A stretch of 32,761 nucleotides of DNA from Candidatus Dadabacteria bacterium (GCA_009837205.1 VXTZ01000016.1:1-32761); one strand, 5' to 3'. Counted from the stretch's first letter, positions 1 to 8,741 are shown. The notes: generated by a model from the letters alone, not told the origin. Translations and numbers: made by a program.

Positions 1-1833
1 AGAATCCTCCGGGCGCCGGGGGGGAACGTGATAAAGGTTGTCTGGGGAGGGACCTGGGATCCGATTCTGGCGCAGGACAAAGACGGATTTCTGGTCGAGA
101 GGATGGAAGCGGCCCTTGACGGGGATTACCAGAGGTACACCATCTCTCCTGGGGAGTATATAAGGGAGCATTTTTTCGGCACCCGCCCTGAAATCCAGAA
201 GATGGTCGAGAACCACACAGACGAGGAACTTGAGAAGCTCGCAAGGGGAGGCCACGACTCAGAGAAGGTCTACGCCGCCTACAAGGCCGCCGTTGAGAAC
301 ACCGGTTCTCCCACGGTGATTCTCGCAAAGACCATAAAGGGTTACGGCCTCGGGGAAGCGGGGGAGGGCAAGAACATAACCCACCAGCAGAAAAAACTTA
401 ACGAAGAGGAACTCAAGCGCTTCAGGACCCGCTTTTACATACCGATTACGGATCAGGAAATAAGAAGAGCTCCCTTCTACAGGCCCGCTCCCGACAGCCC
501 GGAGATGAAGTATCTGCGCGAGAGAAGGGATGCCCTCGGCGGAACCATCCCGAAACGGACCGTACGGGCAAAGCCGCTTCGGAAGATCCCGGAGCGAGTG
601 TTCGAGGAGTTTAAAAAGGCTTCCGGATCCAAGAGAAAAGTGGCTACTACCATGGTGATAGTCCACATGCTCTCAAGACTCATGCGGGACAGGGATATAG
701 GAGATCTGATAGTCCCCATAGTCCCGGACGAGGCGAGAACTTTCGGGATGGAGTCGCTTTTCCGCCAGGTGGGCATCTATTCAAGCGTTGGACAGCTCTA
801 CGAACCCGTTGACGCTGACACCCTTCTTTACTACAAGGAGGCAAAGGACGGACAGATTCTCGAAGAGGGCATAACCGAGGCGGGCAGCATGTCTTCCTTC
901 ATAGCGGCCGGCACGGCCTACTCGACACACGGCATAAACACCATCCCTTTTTTCATTTACTACTCGATGTTCGGCTTTCAGAGGATAGGAGACCTCATCT
1001 GGGCCGCCGCCGACATGAAATGCAGGGGTTTCATGGTGGGAGGCACGGCGGGGCGGACCACCCTTGCGGGCGAAGGTCTTCAGCACCAGGACGGAAACAG
1101 CCATCATTTCGCCTACGCCTATCCGAACCTAAAGGCCTACGACCCTGCTTTTTCCTACGAGATAGCCGTGATAGTCAGGGACGGGATAAAGAGGATGTAC
1201 CAGGACGGGGAGGAGATATTCTACTACATAACGGTGATGAACGAGCGCTACGTGCAGCCCGCCATGCCTGAGGGGGTCGAGGAAGGTATAATAAAAGGGA
1301 TGTACAGGTTTGCGTCTTCTTTGCTCAAGGACTCGGGGAAGAAGGTACATCTTTTCGGAAGCGGCGCCATCATGAACGAGGTTCTCTGGGCGAGGGAGGT
1401 TCTTGAGAGCGGCTACGGCGTCCCGACTGACGTCTGGAGCATCACGAGCTACAAGGAGCTTTACCAGGACGCGAAGGAGGCGGAAAGATGGAACCGCCTA
1501 AATCCCGGAGAGAAGAGAAGAAAAAGCTACATTTCAGAGTGCATGGAAGGGGAAGACGGGGTATTTGTTGCCGCGACCGACTATCTTAAGAGTCTTCCCG
1601 ATTCGATTTCCGCCTATTTTCCCAAGCCTCTTGTGTCTCTCGGCACCGACGGGTTCGGGAGAAGCGACACCCGGGAGGCGCTCCGCGACTTCTTCGAGGT
1701 CGACTACCGCCACATCGCGATCGCGGCGCTCCATGAGCTTGCGAGGGAAGGCAGGATTGATGAAGAGACCGTCAGCGAGGCGATAAGCGAATTTGGAATC
1801 GACCGGGGGAAGCCCAACCCCGCGGTCACGTGA
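1..1833 (+). CDS. aceE: Pyruvate dehydrogenase E1 component, AceE type (5' end cut by window)
   Basis: Thiamine-diphosphate-dependent E1 of the pyruvate dehydrogenase complex; it decarboxylates pyruvate and acetylates the lipoyl arm of E2 in the cytoplasm. The frame is open from base 1, so the start lies upstream; about 610 of the usual 880-890 residues are visible, covering the end of the N-terminal ThDP domain, the middle domain and the C-terminal transketolase-like domain. Diagnostic stretches match E. coli AceE closely: NVIKVVWGGTWD, GGHDSEKVYAA, TIKGYGLGEAGEGKN, DEARTFGMESLFRQVGIYS, IPFFIYYSMFGFQRIGDL, GEGLQHQDGNSHH and LGTDGFGRSDTREALRDFFE. This is the homodimeric E1 class, not the alpha/beta heterotetramer. 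It is followed 13 nt later by aceF and then lpdA, so the complex is one operon. The product is certain. Confidence 0.97.
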   Translation, partial: RILRAPGGNVIKVVWGGTWDPILAQDKDGFLVERMEAALDGDYQRYTISPGEYIREHFFGTRPEIQKMVENHTDEELEKLARGGHDSEKVYAAYKAAVENTGSPTVILAKTIKGYGLGEAGEGKNITHQQKKLNEEELKRFRTRFYIPITDQEIRRAPFYRPAPDSPEMKYLRERRDALGGTIPKRTVRAKPLRKIPERVFEEFKKASGSKRKVATTMVIVHMLSRLMRDRDIGDLIVPIVPDEARTFGMESLFRQVGIYSSVGQLYEPVDADTLLYYKEAKDGQILEEGITEAGSMSSFIAAGTAYSTHGINTIPFFIYYSMFGFQRIGDLIWAAADMKCRGFMVGGTAGRTTLAGEGLQHQDGNSHHFAYAYPNLKAYDPAFSYEIAVIVRDGIKRMYQDGEEIFYYITVMNERYVQPAMPEGVEEGIIKGMYRFASSLLKDSGKKVHLFGSGAIMNEVLWAREVLESGYGVPTDVWSITSYKELYQDAKEAERWNRLNPGEKRRKSYISECMEGEDGVFVAATDYLKSLPDSISAYFPKPLVSLGTDGFGRSDTREALRDFFEVDYRHIAIAALHELAREGRIDEETVSEAISEFGIDRGKPNPAVT

Positions 1834-1846
1834 CGAGGAAAGTAAG

Positions 1847-3148
1847 TTGATAGAATTCAGGCTTCCCGAACTTGGAGAAGGAATTGAATCCGGACAGGTG
1901 ATAGAGGTTTTCGTTTCGCCCGGAGACAGGGTCGCACTCGAGCAGCCCCTGCTCGAGGTGGAAACGGACAAGGCCGCCGTTGAGATTCCTTCCCCGGCCG
2001 ACGGAACAATTGTCGACGTGTGCGTAAGCGCCGGGGATACGGTCGAGATAAGCCAGGTGCTAGTGAGAATGAACGGGGACGACGAGGGCGGAGAACCCCC
2101 AGAGGATGCTCCTGCGGCCGAAGAAGAGGAAAAACCCGCGGCGACGCAAGCGCCCCTCCCTGAAAAAGAACCCGAGGAAGAGAAAAAACAGACCACACCA
2201 CCCGAAAGCGCGCCCGCGGACAATATCGCCCCGTCGGGACCCCTCGCCGTGGCGGCGGCACCTTCCGTGAGGCGTCTTGCGAGGGAGCTCGGCGTAGAGC
2301 TTTCATCCGTTTCAGGAACGGGTCCCCGCGGGAGAATACTTGAGAGAGACGTAAAGGCTCACGCAAAGGCCATAATAAGATCTGCTTCATCCGCCCAGCC
2401 GGCGGCGCCCGAGGAACCCGAGCTTCCCGATTTCTCAAGATGGGGAGAGACTGTTACCGAGAGTTTTTCGACCGTGAGGAAGCTTACGGCCGAGCGCCTT
2501 TCCCAGGCGTGGGCGGCCCCGCACGTAACGCAGTTTGACAAGGCGGACGCCACGCGGCTTGAGGAGCTCAGAAGATTTAACAGGGACAAGGTGGCGGAAG
2601 CCGGGGGGAACCTTACCGTAACCGCGATTCTGGTAAAAGCCCTTTCCCGGGCGCTTTCTGAGTTTCCGAAGTTTAATTCAAGCATACACATGGGCAGCCG
2701 CACGATCGTTTACAAAAAATACATAAACATAGGGGTCGCGGTTGATACGGAAAGAGGACTTCTTGTTCCGGTGATAAGGGATGTCGACAAAAAAGACATA
2801 ACGCAGATATCGATTGAGTTAACGGAGATATCTTCTGCGGCGAGGGAGAAAAAGCTCTCTCCTGACAGGCTCAAGGGAGGAAGCTTCACCATAACCAATC
2901 TCGGGGGAATAGGGGGGACCTTCTTTACCCCGATTCTCAATCCGCCCGAGGTGGCCATACTGGGAGTCTCAAGATCATCCTTTGAGACCGCGTATGTTGA
3001 CGGGGAGTTCGTGCCGAGGTTCATGCTCCCGCTGTCGCTTTCCTACGATCACAGGATTATAGACGGGGCGGAAGCCGCTAGGTTCCTCAGGTGGCTATGC
3101 GAAATGCTTGAGCGCTCTCCCGAGAGCATATTCGAAGGGGTGGTGTAG
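1847..3148 (+). CDS. aceF: Dihydrolipoamide acetyltransferase, E2 of pyruvate dehydrogenase (TTG start)
   Basis: E2 core of the pyruvate dehydrogenase complex; it transfers the acetyl group from lipoamide to CoA. The start is taken as TTG at 1847, preceded by GAGG at 1835-1838 with 8 nt spacing; the longer reading from 1793 would overlap aceE and has no support. The 433-aa protein has a single N-terminal lipoyl domain (about residues 2-75, lipoyl Lys42 in VETDKAAVEI), an acidic Pro/Ala/Glu linker (80-130), a peripheral subunit-binding domain (about 136-172, PSVRRLARELGV...GPRGRILERDV) and a catalytic domain ending in DHRIIDGAEAARFL with catalytic His402 and Asp406. Only one lipoyl domain is present, where E. 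coli has three. It lies between aceE and lpdA with short gaps (13 and 6 nt). Confidence 0.95.
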   Translation: MIEFRLPELGEGIESGQVIEVFVSPGDRVALEQPLLEVETDKAAVEIPSPADGTIVDVCVSAGDTVEISQVLVRMNGDDEGGEPPEDAPAAEEEEKPAATQAPLPEKEPEEEKKQTTPPESAPADNIAPSGPLAVAAAPSVRRLARELGVELSSVSGTGPRGRILERDVKAHAKAIIRSASSAQPAAPEEPELPDFSRWGETVTESFSTVRKLTAERLSQAWAAPHVTQFDKADATRLEELRRFNRDKVAEAGGNLTVTAILVKALSRALSEFPKFNSSIHMGSRTIVYKKYINIGVAVDTERGLLVPVIRDVDKKDITQISIELTEISSAAREKKLSPDRLKGGSFTITNLGGIGGTFFTPILNPPEVAILGVSRSSFETAYVDGEFVPRFMLPLSLSYDHRIIDGAEAARFLRWLCEMLERSPESIFEGVV

Positions 3149-3154
3149 CAGACG

Positions 3155-4585
3155 ATGGAGAGAGTGGTAACGGAAGTAGCGGTAATAGGGGCGGGCCCCG
3201 GGGGATATCCCGCGGCGTTTGCCCTCGCCGACAAGGGAAAGAAAGTAACGCTTATAGATCCTGAGCTAAACCCCGGAGGAGTCTGTCTCTACAGGGGATG
3301 TATACCTTCAAAGGCCCTTTTGCACGCGGCGAAGGTGGCCGAGGAGGCTAGGGACGCGGCGGATTTCGGCCTTAGCTACGGAGAACCGGAGATCGACCCC
3401 GAGAAGCTTTTTTCCTGGAAAGACGAGGTGGTCTCCAAGCTAACGGGCGGGCTCAGGACGCTTGTTAAGGCCAGAAAAGTGAATTACCTGCGGGGAAGGG
3501 CGTCTTTTACCTCTTCCGGCACCCTTCGCGTTGTAACGGCTTCCGGCGAGGAGCGGGAAGTAGTGTTCGAAAATGCCATTATCTCCACAGGTTCCGTTTC
3601 GAGGAGAATACCGGGAGTGGATTTCGGTTCCCCGAACGTGGTCGATTCCGACGGCGCTTTGTCCCTAGGGGAGATTCCGAAAACCCTGCTTGTGGTGGGC
3701 GGAGGTTACATAGGCCTTGAGCTTGGAACGTTTTTCTCTTCTCTCGGCACCGAGGTCACGGTTGTCGAGATGCTTTCCGGGCTCGTACAGGGGGTTGACA
3801 GGGATCTTGCGGTGGTGCTTAAAAAGAGGCTCGATCGGAAATTCCGCTCTATAATGCTTGAAACAAAAATAGTTTCTATAAGTGAGTTAGACAACGAAGT
3901 TCAAGTTTCATTTGAAGTCGATGGGAAAAGCTTCCAGGAGAAATACGAAAAGGTCCTGATCTCGGTCGGAAGAGTACCGAACACGGAAGGTCTCGGCCTT
4001 GAAAACACCCGGGTCGAGGTGGACGGGAAGGGCTTTATAGAGACGGACTCCCAGAGAAAAACGGCCGATCCGGCGATTTTTGCAATCGGGGATGTTGCCG
4101 GGGAACCCATGCTTGCCCACAAGGCGACGTATGAAGCCAAGATCGTGGCCGAGGTCATAACCGGGGCCAAGACCCACTATGACCCTAGGGCCGTTCCGGC
4201 GGTAATCTTTACCGATCCCGAAATCGCCTGGTGCGGGATTACCGAAAGCGAAGCCAGGGAAGCAGGGATGGAAGTGAATGTGTCTAAATTTCCGTGGGCT
4301 GCATCGGGCAGAGCCCTTACGCTTAACAGGACCGATGGCCTGACGAAGCTTATAACCGATAAGGGGACCGGGAGAGTGGTCGGCGTCGGAATTGTCGGAC
4401 CGCAGGCGGGGGAGTTAATATCGGAATCCGTGCTGGCAATTGAAATGGGCGCGACTGCTGAGGATATAGCTTTTTCAATACATCCTCACCCAACCCTGAC
4501 CGAGACCATTATGGAAGCGGCAGAAGGCATATACGGGGCAAGCACTCACATTATGAAAAGGCGTCCGAGAAAGAAGTCACGGTAG
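3155..4585 (+). CDS. lpdA: Dihydrolipoamide dehydrogenase (E3)
   Basis: FAD-dependent E3 that reoxidises dihydrolipoamide with NAD+. The 476-aa length is normal for the family. The FAD-binding GAGPGG motif is at residues 12-17 and the redox-active disulfide is C44-LYRG-C49 followed by IPSK; the usual filler is LNVG or LNRG, so Tyr-Arg here is a little unusual. A second nucleotide-binding GGGYIGLELG follows (NAD), then the FAD-contacting AIGDV, and the catalytic His445/Glu450 pair in HPHPTLTE. It is the third gene of the PDH operon, 6 nt after aceF, so it is most likely the E3 of this complex and may also serve other 2-oxoacid dehydrogenases. About 100 bp with no recognised gene follow before the convergent acetyltransferase. 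Confidence 0.96.
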   Translation: MERVVTEVAVIGAGPGGYPAAFALADKGKKVTLIDPELNPGGVCLYRGCIPSKALLHAAKVAEEARDAADFGLSYGEPEIDPEKLFSWKDEVVSKLTGGLRTLVKARKVNYLRGRASFTSSGTLRVVTASGEEREVVFENAIISTGSVSRRIPGVDFGSPNVVDSDGALSLGEIPKTLLVVGGGYIGLELGTFFSSLGTEVTVVEMLSGLVQGVDRDLAVVLKKRLDRKFRSIMLETKIVSISELDNEVQVSFEVDGKSFQEKYEKVLISVGRVPNTEGLGLENTRVEVDGKGFIETDSQRKTADPAIFAIGDVAGEPMLAHKATYEAKIVAEVITGAKTHYDPRAVPAVIFTDPEIAWCGITESEAREAGMEVNVSKFPWAASGRALTLNRTDGLTKLITDKGTGRVVGVGIVGPQAGELISESVLAIEMGATAEDIAFSIHPHPTLTETIMEAAEGIYGASTHIMKRRPRKKSR

Positions 4586-4688
4586 GCATAACACAGAAAA
4601 GCACCCCGACATTATCAATCCTGGAATGCAGGGAAGACGCCGCGGCGGGACTTCTGGCGCGAACCAGAGGCGGATAAACTGACCTTTT

Positions 4689-5177
4689 TCACGACAGCTT
4701 TGAGAAGGCGGGTGCGTATTCGATACGCGCTCCCTCGAAGCCTCTTCCCGCGAGAGCCAGTCCCATCAGGTAAGGTCCGGCATATCGGCAAGACATACCC
4801 TCCACGGTTTTTTGGCTGAATCCAAAACGCCGGTAATAGGGCGGATCGCCAAGTACTGCGACCGCCGTCCAGCCATCATCCCTTGCCCGTTTGAGCCCGT
4901 CCTCGATCAGGGTAGCGGCAATTCCTTGGCGGCGTCTGCTTTCTGTAACTGCGACCGGACCCAGGGCCAATGAGCCGGACGGCGCGAGCAGTCTGGAGAA
5001 AAGGGCTTGGCCGATGACTTTCCCACCTTCTACGGCGACCAGGGAGAACACCACATCGCCGTCTTCCCGCAACTGTCGTACGAGTTCCGCTTCAGAAGGA
5101 GAAGGGAAGGCCTCAAGCAGAAGTTCTTCGACCCCCTCCCGGTCACTCTCTGTCTCAATCTGTATATCTGTTATCAT
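4689..5177 (-). CDS. GNAT family N-acetyltransferase (YhbS-like)
   Basis: A 162-aa single-domain GNAT acetyltransferase that would use acetyl-CoA; its substrate is not known. The core is visible: beta strand LALGPVAVTESRRRQGIAATLIEDGLKRA contains the acetyl-CoA pyrophosphate loop (RRRQGIA, the Q/RxxGxG/A motif), followed by VAVLGDPPYYRRFGF, typical of the YhbS/predicted N-acetyltransferase subgroup. The start has no evident Shine-Dalgarno; a possible 37-codon ORF (5155-5268) overlaps it in another frame and could couple translation. It converges with lpdA and sits at the border of an AT-richer patch. Confidence 0.88.
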   Translation of the reverse strand: MITDIQIETESDREGVEELLLEAFPSPSEAELVRQLREDGDVVFSLVAVEGGKVIGQALFSRLLAPSGSLALGPVAVTESRRRQGIAATLIEDGLKRARDDGWTAVAVLGDPPYYRRFGFSQKTVEGMSCRYAGPYLMGLALAGRGFEGARIEYAPAFSKLS

Positions 5178-5268
5178 TTGGAGATAGGGCGCCAGGGTCT
5201 GCTCGCCTTATTGAAAGAAGTTCTTCATATTCCAGTCTAAGTTGTTTCTTGCTCATTTTGTGGTTCAT
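5155..5268 (-). CDS. Possible small ORF (37 aa) overlapping the GNAT start
   Basis: A short reading frame begins with ATG at 5268 (second in-frame ATG at 5256), reads MNHKMSKKQLRLEYEELL and ends at 5155, overlapping the start of the acetyltransferase by 23 nt. Its charged helical composition and the overlap with a gene that lacks its own ribosome-binding site suggest translational coupling. The ribosome-binding signal is weak (GGTGA close to the ATG), and no family is recognised. It could equally be a chance frame or a remnant. Confidence 0.25.
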   Translation of the reverse strand: MNHKMSKKQLRLEYEELLSIRRADPGALSPNDNRYTD

Positions 5269-5472
5269 CGTCACCGTTTAATAATAACATACCTGAAAAT
5301 TGAAGGAATCTCAATGGGTTATATTAATTTAAGACAATGAAATAAAAAAGGCATTTTTCCTCTTTATTGCCTAAAACCCTGCCTAATCCTGACTATAGAA
5401 CCTACTAGACATCACTATAACAGAGCAGGATAATTACAATGCTTTTGATTCGGAATCTAAAGAGAAGATAGA
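5269..5472. other. AT-rich intergenic region, no gene seen
   Basis: This gap between the GNAT gene and the PD-(D/E)XK-like gene is clearly richer in A and T than the PDH operon before it. It contains runs such as TAATAATAACATA and AATAAAAAAGG. No convincing ORF, RNA gene or terminator was found. It probably carries the promoter of the downstream gene, but no single -35/-10 pair stands out. Confidence 0.4.
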
Positions 5473-6348
5473 ATGAGTTTATCGGAAACAGAGAACTGGG
5501 ATTCGGAGAAGGTGTATCGTACTGATTCCGGCGATATGGTTCGGAGCAAGCAAGAGAGGTTTGTTGCCAATCTTCTTATCTCAGAGGGTATTTCCTTTGA
5601 ATATGAGAGGAAACTGTCTAGCAGGGATGGATCTTTCCGTTACCCAGACTTTACCCTCTTTATTAACGGTGAACAGTATTACTGGGAACACTGGGGAATG
5701 GTTGATGATTACTCTTACAGACAATACATTGCCAAGAAGGTCAACTGGTATCGTGAGCATGGCTACTATGACTATTTGATTCAGACATGGGGAGGGGGCG
5801 ACAGAGACTTGAGAGGACAGGTTTTAGCCGAGTTGTACAAGTTGAGGAAACCTAAACGCAGGAAAATTGGTTACAAGCCTGTTTCCGATTCCCATGTTGA
5901 CTGGAAAACGGGACATGAACGCTTGACGGAAAAGTTAGAACAGACGGTTAGGCGTAAAATGCTTCGGCCCAAGGCTGGGAAGAAACTTAGGGGCAAAGCA
6001 ATACCAAAGTCTCCCCGTGACCAACAACTTGAAACAGCCCGTAGGCCTGAAGAAGAGGACTTTATTAGTGAAGATAGCGGACAGAACACGCGGGGATGGG
6101 TCATACCCGTTGCTATAATCTTAACACTTTTTCTTCTCGGTGCTTTCTTTGGTTCTCTACAAGTGCCTGCACCCATTACTAAATCGGAAGTGCCGGAAGC
6201 CGTTTCACAGAAGCGAGAATCGGAGAAAGAGTTGCAACTAGCAAAAAGACCTAATTCAATTACCCGAGAGATTAAGACTGAGAAGCCGATAACGGAAAAG
6301 AAGGAAAAAAAAGAGATGTTTTATATGGGAATCAAGATATCTCAATGA
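5473..6348 (+). CDS. Predicted PD-(D/E)XK nuclease-like protein with a transmembrane segment
   Basis: A 291-aa protein with no named family recognised. Residues 1-125 look like the compact PD-(D/E)XK endonuclease domain found alone or attached to helicases: VRSKQERFVANLLISEGI with Glu28, YPDFTL with Asp59, then YYWEHWGM with Glu72, and a KKVNWYREHGYY helix (Lys88/Lys89) that may supply the lysine. A basic linker follows (about 120-205, many Lys/Arg), then a hydrophobic segment of about 22 residues near 207-230 (WVIPVAIILTLFLLGAFFG), then a Lys/Glu-rich tail. A membrane-tethered nuclease domain is odd. AAGAGAAG precedes the ATG as a possible RBS. The gene is AT-richer than its neighbours and stands alone, which suggests horizontal transfer. 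The nuclease fold is inferred from motif order only. Confidence 0.7.
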   Translation: MSLSETENWDSEKVYRTDSGDMVRSKQERFVANLLISEGISFEYERKLSSRDGSFRYPDFTLFINGEQYYWEHWGMVDDYSYRQYIAKKVNWYREHGYYDYLIQTWGGGDRDLRGQVLAELYKLRKPKRRKIGYKPVSDSHVDWKTGHERLTEKLEQTVRRKMLRPKAGKKLRGKAIPKSPRDQQLETARRPEEEDFISEDSGQNTRGWVIPVAIILTLFLLGAFFGSLQVPAPITKSEVPEAVSQKRESEKELQLAKRPNSITREIKTEKPITEKKEKKEMFYMGIKISQ

Positions 6349-6430
6349 AAATCTAACTGTTTCGCCGTTTTCCCTGCCTCTTTTCACGGAATTCTTGGCT
6401 AGCATCCTATGTTACTCCTCACCGTTTTTA

Positions 6431-6458
6431 TTGACAATGTGGAGAGAAGGTGTAAAAT
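6431..6458 (+). promoter_or_regulatory. Promoter of rpsT
   Basis: A perfect -35 TTGACA (6431-6436) and -10 TAAAAT (6453-6458) are separated by 16 bp. Transcription should begin near 6465, about 28 nt before the rpsT start, whose RBS GGAGG lies at 6482-6486. Confidence 0.75.
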
Positions 6459-6492
6459 TTGACCTTCATTTTTTAAACCCCGGAGGAATTTT

Positions 6493-6774
6493 ATGGGCCT
6501 TAGAACAAAATCGGCGCAGAAAAAGCATCGCCAGAACCTGAAAAGACGGGAGAGAAACAGGTTCGTAACGTCCACCCTTAAAACCAAGATAAAGCGTTAC
6601 TCGGAAGCTATTGGAAGCGAGGATCTCGAGAAATCGCAGGCTCTTCTCAAGGAACTGGTTTCCCTTACCGACAAGGCCGCCACGAAAGGGGTTATCCACA
6701 AGAAAAAAGCCTCAAGATACGTATCGAGGTTCTCAAAGAAGCTTTCAGATCTCAGCCAGAGCGCTGGCTCCTAG
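6493..6774 (+). CDS. rpsT: 30S ribosomal protein S20
   Basis: Small basic protein that binds 16S rRNA early in 30S assembly. The 93-aa product has the family's character: KSAQKKHRQNLKRRERNRFVTS at the N terminus, then helical LKTKIKRYSEAI, and a C-terminal AATKGVIHKKKASRYVSRFSKKL. The ATG follows GGAGG with 6 nt spacing and is preceded by a strong promoter. Its TAG stop overlaps the stop of the convergent holA by 3-4 bp, so there is no room for a terminator between the two. Confidence 0.97.
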   Translation: MGLRTKSAQKKHRQNLKRRERNRFVTSTLKTKIKRYSEAIGSEDLEKSQALLKELVSLTDKAATKGVIHKKKASRYVSRFSKKLSDLSQSAGS

Positions 6775-7733
6775 GTTTCCCGCGAGCAGATTCCAAGAAG
6801 GAGTTTTTCAAGAAGTACGTAGTTATCCCCGGAACTGTTCTTGATTCCGAAGTCCGTTTCCTCTATGAGCCCAAGTATCCTGCCGAAATCGTTTTCCCTG
6901 AAGTTGCGCACGCTTTTTTTAAGGTAAAAGACGGCCCCGCGGGACGTTTTTATGGCCTTGGCGATGGCTTCATCGGATTTCCCTTCCCGAAGATGCTGCG
7001 ACACCTTGAATATCTGGCGGAATCTCCAGGCTATCATATAGAGTATGGAGAGGGGGTCCTCCCTGTTTCTCTCAAGTTCCCGCAGTATCCTGAGAGACCC
7101 CTTGAGGTCCCTGTTTGAAAGAGCGGTCGAGAGGGAAAACACGTTCTCGGTGCTGCGTTTCTCGATAAGCCCCCTTAACTCCTTCTCGCCTACGGGTTTT
7201 TTCCCGTCAACGTAGAAGGATATTTTCCCAAGCTCGTTCTTAATCATGTTCATGTCTTCGCCGAGCATGGTTTTTACGAAACTCACCGCCCCGGGAGTAA
7301 GGGAGATCCCGAGTCTTTGCCCGAGGCGTCTTATTTCCTGCTCGGGTTTGCTCCCGCCGTCAAGATCGACAAGCTTTATACCTTTTGCGGGCTTTGTCTT
7401 GGCCTTCCGGGTCCCCCCGGAGAGCAGGACCAGCACGGAGGAAGAGGCCGGGGCCCCGGCGTATTCGTTTAGAAGATCGAGATCGTCTTTTTTAAGGTCG
7501 TCATATCCCTTCGCCACGATCAGCTTTTTCTCGTGGAACATGGGGAGAGTCCTCGCGTCCTCGACTATTTCCTGAAGGGACGTATCGTCGAGGTTTTTGC
7601 TCTCAACCAGCAGCTTGGGAGAGTCCGCCGAGAGTTCCTTCTTAAGCTCCTCGATAAAGTCCTCGACGAGAAGAGTCTGCGTGCTTTTAAGTACGGTGAC
7701 CGGATGGATGTCGATGCTTTTCCCAGAAGGCAC
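6771..7733 (-). CDS. holA: DNA polymerase III delta subunit (GTG start)
   Basis: Delta subunit of the clamp loader, which opens the beta sliding clamp. The 320-aa protein shows the expected order: an N-terminal nucleotide-binding-like fold (TLLVEDFIEELKKEL, then ARTLPMFHEKKLIVAKGYDDL), a middle part (QEIRRLGQRLGISLTPGAVSFVKTMLGEDMNMIKNELGK) and the C-terminal collar domain (NVFSLSTALSNRDLKGSLRILRELER...ILYMIAWRFRQIFKV). Start is GTG at 7733 with AGGGAG about 11 nt upstream. The N terminus lacks the usual hydrophobic YLLxGxE strand in clear form, so it is slightly divergent. It lies 43 bp downstream of ndk and is probably cotranscribed with it. Confidence 0.88.
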   Translation of the reverse strand: MPSGKSIDIHPVTVLKSTQTLLVEDFIEELKKELSADSPKLLVESKNLDDTSLQEIVEDARTLPMFHEKKLIVAKGYDDLKKDDLDLLNEYAGAPASSSVLVLLSGGTRKAKTKPAKGIKLVDLDGGSKPEQEIRRLGQRLGISLTPGAVSFVKTMLGEDMNMIKNELGKISFYVDGKKPVGEKELRGLIEKRSTENVFSLSTALSNRDLKGSLRILRELERNREDPLSILYMIAWRFRQIFKVSQHLREGKSDEAIAKAIKTSRGAVFYLKKSVRNFRENDFGRILGLIEETDFGIKNSSGDNYVLLEKLLLGICSRET

Positions 7734-7776
7734 GACCTGTTTTTCTCCCTGGCCGAGGGGGCTTGCGGGCGGGACC

Positions 7777-8196
7777 CTATCGGCTGTTTATTTCAAGCTC
7801 GCTGAAAAAATATCTTATTTCGTAGGCGGCCGATTCCGGAGAATCTGACCCGTGCACTATGTTCTTTTCTATGCCAGACGCGAAATCCTTTCTTATGGTT
7901 CCAGGGTCCGCCTGCTCGGGGTTCGTGGCGCCCATGATCGCTCTTGCCCTGGATATGGCGTCTTCCCCCTCAAGAACCATTACCACGCACGGTCCCGAGG
8001 ACATAAAGTCCGTGAGGCTTGAGAAAAAAGGTCTTTCCCTGTGCACGTTGTAGAACCCCTCTGCCTGTTTTTTTGAAAGGTGTATCATCCTGAGCGCGAC
8101 GACGCTTATCCCCTTCTCCTCGAACCTTCGAAGAACTTCACCGATGAGGTTCGCTCCGACTCCGTCAGGCTTTACTATTGACAATGTTCTTTCCAT
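7777..8196 (-). CDS. ndk: Nucleoside diphosphate kinase
   Basis: Transfers the gamma phosphate between nucleoside triphosphates and diphosphates through a phosphohistidine. The 139-aa protein begins [21 protein letters not shown] and has [34 protein letters not shown] and the catalytic His115 in [12 protein letters not shown], all canonical. The ATG is preceded by GGAGG with good spacing. It is followed by holA. Confidence 0.97.
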   Translation of the reverse strand: MERTLSIVKPDGVGANLIGEVLRRFEEKGISVVALRMIHLSKKQAEGFYNVHRERPFFSSLTDFMSSGPCVVMVLEGEDAISRARAIMGATNPEQADPGTIRKDFASGIEKNIVHGSDSPESAAYEIRYFFSELEINSR

Positions 8197-8292
8197 CTCT
8201 TGCCTCCGTGTTTATGTGGTTCTAGTGACTGTCTGATTATCAGCTTTGCGGCGGGGGTTAGAACGGCACACGCCGCTTCAAGTGGACTATAT

Positions 8293-8724
8293 CTAGTATT
8301 CCTTCTCAAGCTTCCCTACCAGGTTTTTCCTTCTCCTGCGGCTTTTTATCCTGAGATACACCTTGTGCTTCAGATCAAGAGTGATCGGCAGATGAAATTC
8401 CTTGCTTACCATCTCGCAGAGTTCTTTTCCCTTGATGCCGGGCTTCTGGGAGATCGCATCGTTTATGAAAGATCTTATTTTCCTTTTCCGGGCACCCTCC
8501 GCCTTGTCTATGATCTCGTCTCTTTCCGAGGCGCTTAGGTTTTTCAGATAAGCGATTACCTCGGACCTGGTAGGTTCGCTGCTTTCGCTCCGAAACTTTT
8601 CTATCGCTATTCTTATAACTTCGCTTGAGCTTACGTCCTTGCTGTCCGCGGTGGAGCATACGTAGTCATAATCACTTTCGGGAATCCTGAAACTCACAAG
8701 CTTGTCTTTAACTTTGGAAGCCAT
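8293..8724 (-). CDS. Ribbon-helix-helix domain protein, possible transcription factor
   Basis: A 143-aa protein of no named family. The first 45 residues fit a ribbon-helix-helix DNA-binding fold: a short strand KLVSFRIPESDYDYV followed by SSSEVIRIAIEKFRSE. The rest is highly charged with predicted helices (SASERDEIIDKAEGARKRKIRSFINDAI) and a second part (KPGIKGKELCEMVSKEFHLPITL) that could be a winged-helix-like segment, ending in a very basic patch LRIKSRRRRKNLVGK. The RBS GGAGTGA (8728-8734) fixes the ATG. A promoter lies at 8804-8832 and a 9-bp inverted repeat sits in its leader. The inferred role is DNA-binding regulator, perhaps of itself and of the divergent metalloprotease. Confidence 0.75.
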   Translation of the reverse strand: MASKVKDKLVSFRIPESDYDYVCSTADSKDVSSSEVIRIAIEKFRSESSEPTRSEVIAYLKNLSASERDEIIDKAEGARKRKIRSFINDAISQKPGIKGKELCEMVSKEFHLPITLDLKHKVYLRIKSRRRRKNLVGKLEKEY

Positions 8725-8741
8725 AAGTCACTCCGGAAAAC

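Noticed and set aside
1534-2438. Long minus-strand frames (229 and 193 codons) opposite aceE/aceF
   Set aside because: They are Ser/Arg-rich antisense shadows of two well-identified genes and have no family features.
4586-4688. Remnant gene between lpdA and the GNAT gene
   Set aside because: Only about 30 codons are open in any frame, without a start codon or recognisable similarity.
8248-8276. GCGGCG/CGCCGC hairpin between the RHH gene and ndk as a terminator
   Set aside because: The 6-bp stem has a 17-nt loop and no T-tract on either strand.
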